Positions 8,238 through 15,532 are shown, numbered from the stretch's first letter. The stretch is 34,308 nt of DNA from Methanobrevibacter sp. (GCA_017652345.1 JAGCBE010000371.1:1-34308); one strand, 5' to 3'. The notes: a model not told the origin generated them from the letters alone. Numbers and translations: made by a program.

Positions 8238-9182
8238 TTAATATGTAGGAGTGATAAAAGTATCTGCAACTGCTCATTCTAAATAAGGATAATATTCACA
8301 TTCCATTAATTTAGTACGAGCAATTGGTTCTCATGCATGATATTCAATAATATCTCAATATTTATTTTGTGTTACATATCAAATAGGATGTACAGATTTC
8401 CATTCATTCTTATCCTGACAATCTTTTAAAGCTCTAAGTCCTGGAATGATCTTATTTTCCAAACTAGAAAGCAATCTTGGTTTGTCTAATTTGTATCCCA
8501 TATATGGATATGGTTTATTCTTTCCTAATACATCTAAGACAACATCACAATCTATATTATAATTCACCTTAACTAATACGTAATAGAATGCCATACTAAG
8601 AATATAATCAAATGTTGTTTCAAGATTATATTCAAAGCTTTGAAATTGTCCAGAAGTCTTTCGATCTCTTATAACTTTTTTTTCTAAAGATAATCTATCT
8701 AAAGTTCATTTGAGTTTTAATCATTCAAATTCACATTCGATATCAACTTGTGATTGATAAGAAGGATCTCAGAATTCTACAAGAGGTTGTCTTTTGATTT
8801 CATTATACATTCAGAAGACGTTATCTCATTGTAGCTGAGTCAATTTGATCTTTGCTCAATACAATCTTTCTCTAAGATCTTCTACTTTTCAATCTGTATT
8901 AAGTCCTAATTCTTTACATCTTTGAATCAGATCATCCTTCAGAAGTCATTCATCTATATAGTACTTATCAAAGAAATATTCTTCACCATAAGATACTAAA
9001 TCATCGAATGCAGTTCCTACTAGATAATAATCTTTCTCGGGTTCTTCTAAGGGAAACTCTTTCACAAACTTCCAATAATATGCTTCTGGTCAAAAGGTCA
9101 AGAAGTATTTCAACTTAGAAGCTGTAATGAATCATCTATTTTTCTCAAGATATTCTTGAGTTGAATTTCATCCTACTGCCAT
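8238..9182 (-). CDS. PD-(D/E)XK exonuclease (RecB/Cas4/λ-exo-like)
   Basis: 314 aa, read as one frame only if TGA is glycine. ITASKLKYFL with a following aromatic pair resembles the start of Cas4/RecB-type nucleases; VGTAFDDLV is the helix that usually carries the conserved GxxxH/D. LKGTLDRLSLEKKVIRDRKTSGQF (about 173-196) is the catalytic D…(D/E)xK with Asp-Arg-Lys as the final triad. Such enzymes resect double-strand ends for a single-strand annealing protein. The next gene upstream on this strand is the Rad52-like annealer, the classic phage recombination pair. The final in-frame region is Tyr-rich. Confidence 0.75.
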
Positions 9183-9183
9183 C

Positions 9184-9759
9184 TTATTGTTTAGTTACAG
9201 GAGTAAAGCTAGAAACTAATTCCCCTTCATTGAAATGATCTTCTCTAAACTGTGATATTGCATTATTCTCTTCCCATCTCTTATCTCAACCAATTCCTAG
9301 GGTCAATGCAAAATTCTTAATTGCATTAGATTCAGCTGATTTGAATGTATCGTATTTAGAAGTTGCTACATTCTCGTAACTCTTCCAAGCTCCAAATGAA
9401 CCTTTCTCAATACGATTTCAATCCAATACAACATAGCATTGCATTTGCACCCATGCTTCATAGTACGTTCTTCCTTTAGCATCTTTACCTTCAGAGATTC
9501 ATTTATCCTGAATAGTATATCACCATTGAAAGTTACTAATAAAATTCAGAGCTCTTTCAACAAAATCAATTTCAACATAAGGAATCTCCTTATTAGAGAT
9601 CGTTCTCTTTTTGACTGCTGTCTTAGGAGTCTTTTGAATGAAAGCTAATTTGTCTAGTCCTTTGATATCCATCCAGTTAACTGTTGGATCGATCAATTGA
9701 GTGACTAAATACTTTTTAATCCCATTAGCTACAGGATTCATTTCTTTTTTGTCTGTCAT
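9184..9759 (-). CDS. Rad52-like single-strand annealing protein
   Basis: 191 aa. A strand-rich N-terminal half (VEIDFVERALNFISNFQW, then GYTIQD) and a later KSAESNAIKNFALTLGIG helix match the Rad52/Sak-family layout, where an (A/E)S(D/N)A-K…FG(I/L)G helix is the most conserved element. These proteins anneal complementary single strands during phage recombination and concatemer formation. The stop lies 1 nt before the exonuclease ATG. The ATG overlaps the upstream stop (TAATG). ERF or DdrA families are alternatives of similar function. Confidence 0.68.
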
Positions 9760-10172
9760 TATAATATTTTTTGAAGATAAAAACGTTGGGAAACATATTC
9801 TGAACATTTTTGTCAGTTGATCTTTCTATCTGGTCCATACCAAAGCTTAGGATTAATCTTCCATTTTTCATAACAATAATCAAGTTGCTTGAAAGGATTA
9901 TTGAATTCCTTAGAAAGAATAAAATCCTTATTGTAACGATAATTCAACTGACATAATCAATAATCTTTTGTTTTTGATATTTTATTTTGATCTCGATTTC
10001 CGTTCTCACATTCGATCATCTTAACAAATTCAAGTCAACCTAGATCATAAGCATAGTGAATATATGCTTGTCTTATATCTTCCTCAGCAAATCCCCTGTG
10101 ATATAAGATTTCTCTAGGGGATTCAACTGAGAGAATCACTCAAGTCAAACTAAAGATCAAATCTAATAACAT
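9759..10172 (-). CDS. Exported lysozyme/lytic-transglycosylase-like protein
   Basis: 137 aa. The first 18 residues (MLLDLIFSLTGVILSVES) look like an uncleaved or cleaved signal segment. A goose-lysozyme/SLT-like core follows: an acidic candidate catalytic residue at Glu54 or Glu56 in MIECENG, then DYGLCQLN (70-77), the family's (D/S)xGxxQ(I/L)N motif. It would cut glycan strands of peptidoglycan outside the membrane. The location, in the early recombination block and far from the holin and amidase, is odd. A small membrane protein lies directly upstream. Only about 135 aa, so close to a minimal domain. Confidence 0.6.
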
Positions 10173-10181
10173 GAGTAAGAA

Positions 10182-10346
10182 TTATAAGCTAAAAAGTCGT
10201 TTCAAAAACTTAGCTACAAAGCTGAGAAGGAATATGATTATAGCTATAGCTACATCAATTCGCTTCAATATATGATTTCCCTTCCTATCATTCCTGATAT
10301 ATCTTCGGACGAAAAATCATACTAAAAGAATCATCATTAGTGTCAT
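10182..10346 (-). CDS. Small two-span membrane protein
   Basis: 54 aa from ATG 10346; a GTG at 10379 in the same frame would add 11 residues. Two hydrophobic segments (about residues 2-11 and 31-44) flank a basic loop (RRYIRNDRKGNH). It sits directly upstream of the exported lysozyme-like gene, an arrangement seen in holin/lysozyme pairs, but this one is in the early block. Function unknown; a second holin or superinfection factor is possible. Confidence 0.5.
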
Positions 10347-10543
10347 TCATGTCCATTGCTTAAGAAATAAAGGGGTCACATAACGTGATATATCAAATCC
10401 TCTTTTAATATCTTAGGATCTTGATATGCTTTTTCCTGAAGGGATACAGATTCAAATTCTGCATCCCTAGCTTTCTGCTCTATATAATCATGATACGGAT
10501 CATGCTCCTTTAATTCTATATCTTTCAAATCTAAGTCACTCAT
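10337..10543 (-). CDS. 68-aa acidic hypothetical protein
   Basis: Starts in GTAAGGATG, right after the upstream gene's TAA, and overlaps the following membrane-protein gene by a few bases. Asp/Glu/Lys-rich helical N-terminus (MSDLDLKDIELKEHD) and a more hydrophobic end (VMGPLYFLSNGHEGH, two TGA-glycines). A strong hairpin (GGGAT…ATCCC around 10440-10468) lies within the coding sequence. No family recognised. Confidence 0.55.
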
Positions 10544-10545
10544 CC

Positions 10546-10824
10546 TTACATTCTTCTACCATCTAAAATATAGTTGTTGAATCTTGTAATCTTAACATCA
10601 CGTTCAATTCAATCTTCATCAATAACGTATCAATAAATGCTGAAGCAATTGGAATTTCCTTTCATTCCATAAATACAATCTAATTTTTCTTTTCGATAAT
10701 TATAAGCTGAAATCTTCTCATAAGAAGGCTTCTTGTATAAGCTATAAATATCAGTCACTCCGTTGTGACAAGAATCGAACTTTTTGAATTGGTAAGTTAC
10801 ACCATTAATTTTGATTGTTTTCAT
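10546..10824 (-). CDS. 92-aa hypothetical early protein
   Basis: Begins in ATTAGGATG with the leader shared by several genes upstream. β-rich N-terminus (MKTIKINGVTYQFKKFDSC) followed by a Tyr/Lys-rich centre and a basic tail (NNYILDGRRM). Two TGA-glycines, at 10630-10632 and further on, are needed to reach the TAA at 10546. It has its own promoter (10865-10892) just after a terminator, so it starts a separate transcript. No family recognised. Confidence 0.65.
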
Positions 10825-10864
10825 CCTAATGTTTTGTAAAAGAATAAATATCTTGTGCAACTGT

Positions 10865-10892
10865 ATCTTATGAATCTAATATTAAAAGTACA
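10865..10892 (-). promoter_or_regulatory. Promoter TGTACT-N16-TAAGAT
   Basis: On the minus strand, -35 TGTACT at 10892-10887 and -10 TAAGAT at 10870-10865 are separated by 16 bp. It lies directly after an intrinsic terminator (10903-10955) and before the gene starting at 10824. Weaker match than the TTTACT promoters but the same spacing. Confidence 0.55.
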
Positions 10893-10902
10893 CACTTTTT
10901 TG

Positions 10903-10955
10903 AAAAAAAGAGATAACCATTAGTTATCAGGGTCTAGTCTTTTTTGACTAGATCC
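10903..10955 (-). terminator. Double-hairpin terminator
   Basis: On the minus strand a 10-bp hairpin (10955-10946 with 10939-10930, A6 loop) contains the upstream gene's TAG stop. It is followed by a second hairpin GATAAC-TAATG-GTTATC (10928-10912) and a TCTTTTTTT tail (10909-10903). The second hairpin is the first of three near-copies; the others are at 13097-13121 and 13191-13215. Confidence 0.75.
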
Positions 10956-11641
10956 CATGCTTCAAAACTATCTGATTCGGATTCCTTAATGATCTTTCAA
11001 CAGTATTCTGGAAGGGATTCAATTGCTTCATCTTCATCTAAATAAAAAATTCATCAATCTTCATAATCATAATAAGTTACATCATATTTTGCTTGATAAT
11101 CTTTTTCAACGAATTCTGCTTTATGTGGACTATAGATTTGAGTGTAAAGGAAGTCTCATTCAATATAATGCTCAAATACTTTCTTACCAATTTCCTCTGC
11201 TGCTGATTGTCCTCATTCTCTTCTCTTAATTAATAACATTCCTTGAGCTTCTACAGCTTCACAAAACTGTACTCTATAAGCTCAACCCCCATAATAACTG
11301 ATATAGAAAGGTCTAATCTCATAATCTTTCTCATAAGCTCAATATCTTTCTAGATAATATTCCTCATTCTCCTTATAATCTTCTTCAGATTCAGTCTTTT
11401 CCCATCGAGGTAACTTTTCCTTAGGGATTCAGACTTCTGTATCTCTCCAGAGTAACCAATTGATTCATCAGCTTCAAATCTGCAAATCATCAATTGACTG
11501 CAATTCTCTGTCTCATAAATAAGCAACATACACTCATTCTTCATCTAGAGCAAAATACTCTCTAAGCTCTTTTCGAGTGTAATACCAATCTACATAATCT
11601 ACTACGATTTTGTAGCCTTTGTCTGTTTTAAAGTTTCTCAT
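10934..11641 (-). CDS. 235-aa acidic hypothetical early protein
   Basis: Reads through at least eleven TGA codons to a TAG inside the terminator hairpin. The protein is Tyr/Glu/Asp-rich. The N-terminal 30 residues (MRNFKTDKGYKIVVDYVDW) begin like a small β-domain. A mid-region FYISYYGGGAYRVQFCEA and a later QIYSPHKAEF are the most distinctive parts. High acidity and early position would fit a DNA-mimic or host-takeover protein, but no homology is recognised. The start has a variant of the shared leader (ATTAGGAATCATG). Confidence 0.6.
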
Positions 11642-11668
11642 GATTCCTAATATGTAAGAAATAAAAGA

Positions 11669-12019
11669 TTATTTTGAATTGTTGATAATATCATCAAATC
11701 GTCTAGCTCATATCTGTAATTTGATAATTGCTAGTCTTCAGATTTCATTTTTATCAAAATTCCCTAATGGAAGCATAACCACATTCAAATCCTTAGGAAA
11801 TTTGTTTTTTCATTTCAAATCGAATTCTTTATTGATGAGATCTCCAGAAGCCTTATATATAACAACTTCCTTAGGTCTTTTCAATCAACATTCTTCGAAT
11901 AAGAATTTTTCTAGGGATTCATACTCCTTAGCTTCATCTAATAATCATACATAAGTGAATGCGCTGTCTTCATACAGCATTTGTAAGTCTACATTTGTAG
12001 CAGTTCTAATAGTTTTCAT
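11669..12019 (-). CDS. 116-aa hypothetical early protein
   Basis: Starts in TATATTAGGATG. Mixed α/β with a hydrophobic middle (VVMLPLGNF) and a C-terminal helix ending IGARRFDDIINNSK. TGA-glycines are spread evenly. No catalytic motif is visible and no family recognised. Contains one copy of the frame-independent TGAATCCCT motif (11913-11921). Confidence 0.6.
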
Positions 12020-12057
12020 CCTAATATAAGAATAAGATATAAATAAGATGGAAACAA

Positions 12058-12525
12058 CTAATTTTGCTTCCCATTGTGTCGTTCTTCTGACGTTAAGAAA
12101 TAATCCTCAGGATTCGCTAATCACATCATCAACTCACTTCAAAGCTCTCATAACTTCATAGCGTGTCTCAATGATCTTACCCATCTAAATGTGTGACAAA
12201 TGCTCTGAGTTCATGATACTAATCATCCTTCAGGGATTCACCAATTTGAATCAGTCCTCTCCTTCTCTACATATACAAAATAGTAAGTCAAATCTTTTTG
12301 TTTACATTTTTGTATAGTAACATCATATCAATCCTCACGATTCAAATAGAAATACCTATCATCATCTTCAGCTATAAATCGTCAATTCAAATCTCGTAAC
12401 TGACTTCACTGAAAATTGAAATCTTCTACACCTTTCGAAGGGATTCAACTCCTATCCTCACCTTCTATAACAGCTTGTATAAGCTTTGCATTATCTACAA
12501 TGCTACCTTTCATTTCGTGTCTCAT
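12058..12525 (-). CDS. 155-aa hypothetical early protein
   Basis: Starts in TATATTAGGATG; a second in-frame ATG follows five codons in. The protein alternates acidic and aromatic stretches (AEDDDRYFYLNREDGYD) and has a C-terminal HTFRWVRSLRHAMKLGEL helix. Two copies of the TGAATCCCT motif fall in it, both read as GIP (12439-12447 and 12232-12240). No family recognised. Confidence 0.6.
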
Positions 12526-12554
12526 CCTAATATATTGTTTAAGAATAAAATATA

Positions 12555-12764
12555 CTAATCCTCAACCAACCACTTAACAGCTTCATCATGCGTCCTAAAC
12601 TCTTCAATAAAGAAATCTAGACTACGATTGTCAACCGCCAAATAGGTCCTGCTAAACGGGTCAAACGCTAGAAATTGCTCTCTAGTTGAGCTCTTGCGGT
12701 CCTTCTCTCGTTTCTTCAACTCCTTATTGAGTTGCTCGAGAGATACAAATTTGAAGTTGTTCAT
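12555..12764 (-). CDS. 69-aa glycine-free early protein
   Basis: MNNFKFVSLEQLNKEL… is a charged helical protein with a C-terminal FRTHDEAVKWLVED segment that resembles the end of small regulatory domains. It contains no glycine codon, neither GGN nor TGA, and ends in TAG. The start lies in TATATTAGGATG. Its first five residues (MNNFK) match the next gene upstream. Function unknown. Confidence 0.6.
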   Translation of the reverse strand: MNNFKFVSLEQLNKELKKREKDRKSSTREQFLAFDPFSRTYLAVDNRSLDFFIEEFRTHDEAVKWLVED

Positions 12765-12790
12765 CCTAATATAAGACAAAAGATAAAAGA

Positions 12791-13003
12791 CTAATCATTG
12801 ATTAGTGTCGTAGAATCAGAAAAGATTTCGTATGCTGTTTTGATGCATTCGATTTCGTCTCTGGATTCTTTCTTGAAATTCTTTTTTTGAATCAATTCGT
12901 ATTCGTAATCGTTCATACGATACAAAGTACAGTACACGTCGCTGTACTCAATATCAACCAATAATAGGAATTTGTGGTTGATTTCGATTTTAAAGTTGTT
13001 CAT
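12791..13003 (-). CDS. 70-aa glycine-free first early protein
   Basis: MNNFKIEINHKFLLLVDIEYSD… is a β-rich N-terminus followed by an acidic helical end. It is the first gene of the minus unit and contains no glycine codon of either kind. ATG at 13006, directly before, is an equally possible start. A promoter (13058-13085) lies about 55 nt upstream. Function unknown; position suggests immediate-early expression. Confidence 0.6.
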   Translation of the reverse strand: MNNFKIEINHKFLLLVDIEYSDVYCTLYRMNDYEYELIQKKNFKKESRDEIECIKTAYEIFSDSTTLIND

Positions 13004-13057
13004 CATCTTGACATAAGATAAAGAATAAATACGTTGCCTATTTATTAAGGCAATTCT

Positions 13058-13085
13058 AATATAACAATCTCCTACTAAAATGAAA
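13058..13085 (-). promoter_or_regulatory. Promoter TTTCAT-N16-TATATT for the first early gene
   Basis: On the minus strand, -35 TTTCAT at 13085-13080 and -10 TATATT at 13063-13058, 16 bp apart. Start near 13051, about 48 nt before the first early ATG. It follows the hairpin/T5 terminator at 13097-13121, matching the terminator-promoter arrangement of the next copy upstream. Confidence 0.5.
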
Positions 13086-13096
13086 CCGAAATACAG

Positions 13097-13121
13097 AAAA
13101 ATGGGGTAACTAATAGTTATC
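13097..13121 (-). terminator. Hairpin terminator, copy 2 of 3
   Basis: On the minus strand GATAAC-TATTA-GTTACC (13121-13105, one G·U) is followed by CC-ATTTTT (to 13097). Related to the hairpins at 10912-10928 and 13199-13215. With the promoter at 13152-13179 it would delimit a transcript of about 50 nt. Confidence 0.5.
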
Positions 13122-13151
13122 AGGGCCTGAGCATGAAAGCATAAAAAACTA

Positions 13152-13179
13152 ATTATACGAATCCCCACTCTGAATGAAA
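13152..13179 (-). promoter_or_regulatory. Promoter TTTCAT-N16-TATAAT
   Basis: On the minus strand, -35 TTTCAT at 13179-13174 and a consensus -10 TATAAT at 13157-13152, 16 bp apart. The best -10 on this strand. The predicted transcript begins near 13145 and meets the hairpin terminator ending at 13097. Confidence 0.6.
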
Positions 13180-13190
13180 TAAAAAGTACG

Positions 13191-13215
13191 AAAAATGCGG
13201 TAACTATCGGTTATC
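13191..13215 (-). terminator. Hairpin terminator, copy 3 of 3
   Basis: On the minus strand GATAAC-CGATA-GTTACC (13215-13199) followed by GC-ATTTTT (to 13191). The stem is the same as copy 2 while the loop differs, so the structure is kept rather than the sequence. It closes the GC-rich island on this strand. Confidence 0.5.
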
Positions 13216-13318
13216 GGTCCTCCCCCGCCCCTCAAGGTCAAGACCACCAGAAAAATTTTCTCGGAACGCGGCGGGCAGCTGCTTCTATACCGTGGGGTAG
13301 AAATAGGCGTGAAAGAAT
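13216..13318. other. GC-rich structured island in the divergent control region
   Basis: About 100 bp with runs such as CCTCCCCCGCCCC, GCGGCGGGCAGCTGC and CCGTGGGGTAG, far more GC-rich than anything around it. Several inverted repeats are visible: GGTC/GACC near 13237-13246, a near-palindrome around AGAAAAATTTTCT (13252-13264), the GCAGCTGC palindrome, and TTCTA/TAGAA. No open frame covers it convincingly. It could be the core of a minus-strand noncoding RNA ending at the 13191-13215 terminator, a replication origin, or a packaging site. Which one cannot be decided from sequence. Confidence 0.5.
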
Positions 13319-13438
13319 AAATAGTTGGTAGATCACGAAAGAGTAGTTCTGAAGTGCATCTGTGTATGCAGTGAATTTTTCGCGAAAAGTGGGAGAAAAA
13401 TAGTATATATTTACGAATGTAAATGTCCTAAAAAGGGA
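13319..13438. other. Gene-free stretch with a perfect 12-bp palindrome
   Basis: Continuation of the control region. It holds a TGCAT-CTGTGT-ATGCA hairpin (13356-13371) and the perfect palindrome TTTTCGCGAAAA (13377-13388), a plausible operator or initiator-binding site. A TATACT on the minus strand near 13402-13407 could be a -10 element but its -35 (AGGACA) is weak. No gene is seen. Confidence 0.4.
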
Positions 13439-13466
13439 TTTACTTTAGGAAGTAAATAGTTATACT
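13439..13466 (+). promoter_or_regulatory. Promoter TTTACT-N16-TATACT for the rightward unit
   Basis: -35 TTTACT at 13439-13444 and -10 TATACT at 13461-13466, spaced 16 bp, start near 13473. Downstream is a structured leader of about 220 nt before the first + strand ATG at 13695. Box sequences and spacing match the promoters at 15533 and 16876. Confidence 0.75.
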
Positions 13467-13472
13467 AGTGTT

Positions 13473-13676
13473 GTAAGGATAAACAACCAAAAGGCTGATG
13501 ATCTTTACAGGATTCTATCTCCGCAAGGAGATGTCTCCAAACACTTACGTTACTCATCCTAATGTAAGATTAGGGATTCTATCTTCGAAAGAAGATGTCT
13601 CCAGAAAGAGCTTATTCGGGGAGCTTGCAATAGTTTACCCGAAAAGACTGTTGTGAGTTCTTTGGATAAGTTTTTT
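13473..13676 (+). ncRNA. Structured leader RNA with a tandem covarying hairpin motif and attenuator-like end
   Basis: Two copies of one hairpin: 13510-13538 and 13574-13602. Each has GGATTCT, a six-pair stem closed by a GNRA loop, and GTCTCC. In copy 1 the stem is ATCTCC/GGAGAT with GCAA; in copy 2 ATCTTC/GAAGAT with GAAA, a compensatory C-G to T-A change. Outer GGA/TCC pair across an internal loop. Between them CTTAC…GTAAG (13543-13567) forms another hairpin. TTCGGG/CCCGAA (13615-13643), CTTATTC/GGATAAG (13611-13670) and T6 (13671-13676) form a terminator-like end. It looks like a cis-regulatory RNA; the ligand or partner is unknown. Confidence 0.65.
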
Positions 13677-13694
13677 ATATTAATAATTTATAGG

Positions 13695-13976
13695 ATGGAG
13701 AAACTTATAGAGTTATTGAATGAGTATGATGAAATTAGAGAATATGCTGAAGTAGATTTAGAAGATGAACTAATTTCATTGAGAATTATTAGTAAATGAT
13801 ACTGATTTATTAAATGGCTTTTAGTCAACCAAAAGATAGATGAGTTTAAGCTACATAATGCTCTAAAAGAATGTGCATATATAAATGATGAGTTAGCTTG
13901 AACTAATATAAAATTAACAATGCTACTATCAATATCTAACTCACCTATTGATGATTTAATTTCTTATTTGAAATAA
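13695..13976 (+). CDS. 93-aa hypothetical protein, first gene of the rightward unit
   Basis: Starts in TATAGGATG after the structured leader. Acidic helical N-terminus (LIELLNEYDEIREYAEVD), a more hydrophobic centre with two TGA-glycines (KGYGFIKWLL), and a helical end. No motif recognised. The next ATG lies 2 nt after its TAA. Position directly after the leader RNA makes it the gene most exposed to attenuation there. Confidence 0.6.
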
Positions 13977-13977
13977 A

Positions 13978-14355
13978 ATGAGAAAGAGAAAAGAAAAATC
14001 TGATATTTACCACATAAGAGTTTGAACATTTAGAAGAACACTAGAATTAAGGATAGGCTGAACTAAGGAAGAATTTGATAGTTGGGATACTTGATTTGAT
14101 TATAATCTTACTTGATGAATGTATTGGTTTGATGATGAGCATAACTGCAACATAATTTGGTTAAGAGATTATAATCTAAATACATTAGTCCACGAGCTTA
14201 TCCATTGTGTAGAGAGGATGTGCGAACAAGTGGGGATAGAAATGAAATGAGAACCAATAGCATTTATCTATGAGGAATTATTTACTAAGATTATGATACA
14301 ATGTAAAAACAAATTCAAACTAGATGAAGATACAGAATGGTTTTTTAAACACTAA
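13978..14355 (+). CDS. Zinc-metallopeptidase-like protein (HELIH)
   Basis: 125 aa. An HExxH motif, H72-E-L-I-H76, lies in TLVHELIHCVERM and is followed by GEPIAFIYEELF, whose Glu could be the third ligand, as in small phage proteins of the SprT/DUF955-like kind. A WFDDEHN…IIWLRD strand pair precedes it. It may cleave a host or phage regulator (ImmA-like) or be a structural zinc protein. Family is by motif only. Eight or so TGA-glycines. Confidence 0.6.
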
Positions 14356-14405
14356 TCAGATTTATTTATTACATTTACAATTACAGACTTTTATATTATT
14401 TACCT

Positions 14406-14555
14406 ATGGAGAGAATGATTGGATTATTTTGTAAGATTGCATGTTTAGCAGATATGGTAATGTGATTTATATATTATCATAATTGAGATAGTACTGCAGC
14501 ATGTTATTGGATGTTATTTGCTATATTGATGCTTTTAATTAGTTATGGGAAATAG
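14406..14555 (+). CDS. 49-aa two-span membrane protein
   Basis: Two hydrophobic segments (about residues 5-24 and 32-45) separated by a short polar loop HNGDSTAA. Begins 50 nt after the previous stop and ends 2 nt before the next ATG. Function unknown. Confidence 0.5.
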
Positions 14556-14557
14556 AT

Positions 14558-14716
14558 ATGAATAATTGCAGGAGATGTTGAAAGAAGATCATAGATTGAA
14601 AGTTACGGTGTAGTAAATGTAAAGAGAGAGTAGATGAAGAGTTGAAATGATGAGTGGTAAGACCGCTAGAGTATTATTTCAAGTGGTATTTGAAACATGT
14701 AAAACCTAAAAATTAG
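14558..14716 (+). CDS. 52-aa zinc-ribbon protein
   Basis: Two CxxC knuckles (CRRCGKKI at 4-11, and CSKCKERV about 10 residues later) form a minimal zinc ribbon, followed by a basic tail (FKWYLKHVKPKN). Such small ribbons bind nucleic acid or RNA polymerase. No closer family recognised. Confidence 0.6.
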
Positions 14717-14741
14717 TTTTTAATTATTAATTATATTAAAG

Positions 14742-15443
14742 ATGAGTAACATTTTTAAACAATTTCGCGACTATCAGAGTCGCAACGTGGATTCTCCATC
14801 GTATGAGCCGCTGAAGCAATGAATTTTAGTTTTAAGTACTGAGGAGGAGAAGAGAAGGAAGTATAATGAGTATCACAAGGAGTACTACAGGAAAAACAAG
14901 GAAAGGATAAAAGAGAAACAGAGGATATATTGGAGAAAAACGCACATGCCTTGAAATTCTAGAGAGGAATTAAGCTGAATTCAAAGAGATGTCTACAATT
15001 ATTTATTAAATCAGTATCGTAAATGAGAAGATCCAGCAAGATGAACGGAGATTGCTAAAGCTTTATGAATAAGTGATAATTCTGTGTATACAGCAGTATT
15101 TCAGTTAACGAAGAAATGATATTTAGGAAGATGAACTTACTGAAGATATTTATTATTAAAATTTCCTGATAGTGAGAAATCAGAGAAAAAAGTAACTCTT
15201 GAAGATATTAAATCTGCTCATCAAATATTAGTTTGAAAATGATATTTAGATGAGTTAGCTGATAAGATAAGTGCGGGATTAGTAACTCAGAATAAGGAGT
15301 TATATGAAGAGAATCAGAGATTAAAGGAAATACTTAACAAGATTAAAGAAGCATGGATAAAACATGAGAAGAGTGTAGATGTTTATTATAAAGAATGGCA
15401 GAATAATTATAGTGATTTAGATCAAATAATCATGAATAGATAA
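14742..15443 (+). CDS. Winged-helix DNA-binding protein
   Basis: 233 aa. A basic helix (NEYHKEYYRKNKERI, about 42-56) is shared with the protein at 2143-2604. A winged helix follows at about 100-140: EIAKALGISDNSVYTAVFQLTKKGYLGR, with the recognition helix NSVYTAVFQL and a wing. A coiled-coil C-terminal half (ENQRLKEILNKIKEAW) would allow dimers. Probably a transcription or replication regulator. The stop overlaps the next ATG (TAATG). Many glycines are TGA. Confidence 0.68.
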
Positions 15444-15529
15444 TGAGAAAGATATTAATTTTACTAGGAATAGTTATAATAGTTTTCTGTATTTGGATAG
15501 AGTATAATTTTAGCATTCCAGTAAATTAG
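15443..15529 (+). CDS. 28-aa membrane peptide
   Basis: MRKILILLGIVIIVFCIWIEYNFSIPVN: 14-16 hydrophobic residues after a two-basic start, a typical single-span peptide. Starts on the A of the upstream TAA. It ends just before the promoter at 15533. Function unknown. Confidence 0.45.
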   Translation: MRKILILLGIVIIVFCIWIEYNFSIPVN

Positions 15530-15532
15530 GGG

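Larger units (their letters stand above)
10116..12447. repeat. Scattered AGGGATTCA motif (TGAATCCCT on the coding strand)
   Basis: Copies at 10116-10125 (one extra G), 11013-11021, 11423-11431, 11913-11921, 12232-12240 and 12439-12447, with a variant AGGGATACA at 10440-10448. All have the same orientation. They are read in two different frames (GAA-TCC-CT giving ES, and TGA-ATC-CCT giving GIP), so the nucleotide string, not a peptide, is conserved. A further AGGGATTCT lies in the RNA leader at 13572-13580. Confidence 0.5.
10825..13040 (-). promoter_or_regulatory. Recurring leader TTATTCTT…TATATTAGG before the start codons of small early genes
   Basis: The 25-35 nt before the ATGs at 10824, 12019, 12525 and 12764 share a T-rich stretch with TTATTCTT or similar followed by TATATTAGG or CATTAGG touching the ATG. 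The genes at 11641 and 13003 have variants. AGG abuts the ATG, so it is not a normally spaced Shine-Dalgarno. It may be a translation-start element or protein-binding site. The + strand ATG at 13695 follows TATAGG as well. Confidence 0.5.

Noticed and set aside
10440..10468. tRNA T-arm-like sequence (CAGA-TTCAAAT-TCTG)
   Set aside because: No D-arm, anticodon arm or CCA-proximal stem of the right length; it is a hairpin inside a coding gene.
13465..13557. 30-aa minus-strand frame (MSNVSVWRH…) starting in ATTAGGATG
   Set aside because: It lies within the covarying + strand hairpins. The pairing explains the conservation better, though the start context matches early genes.
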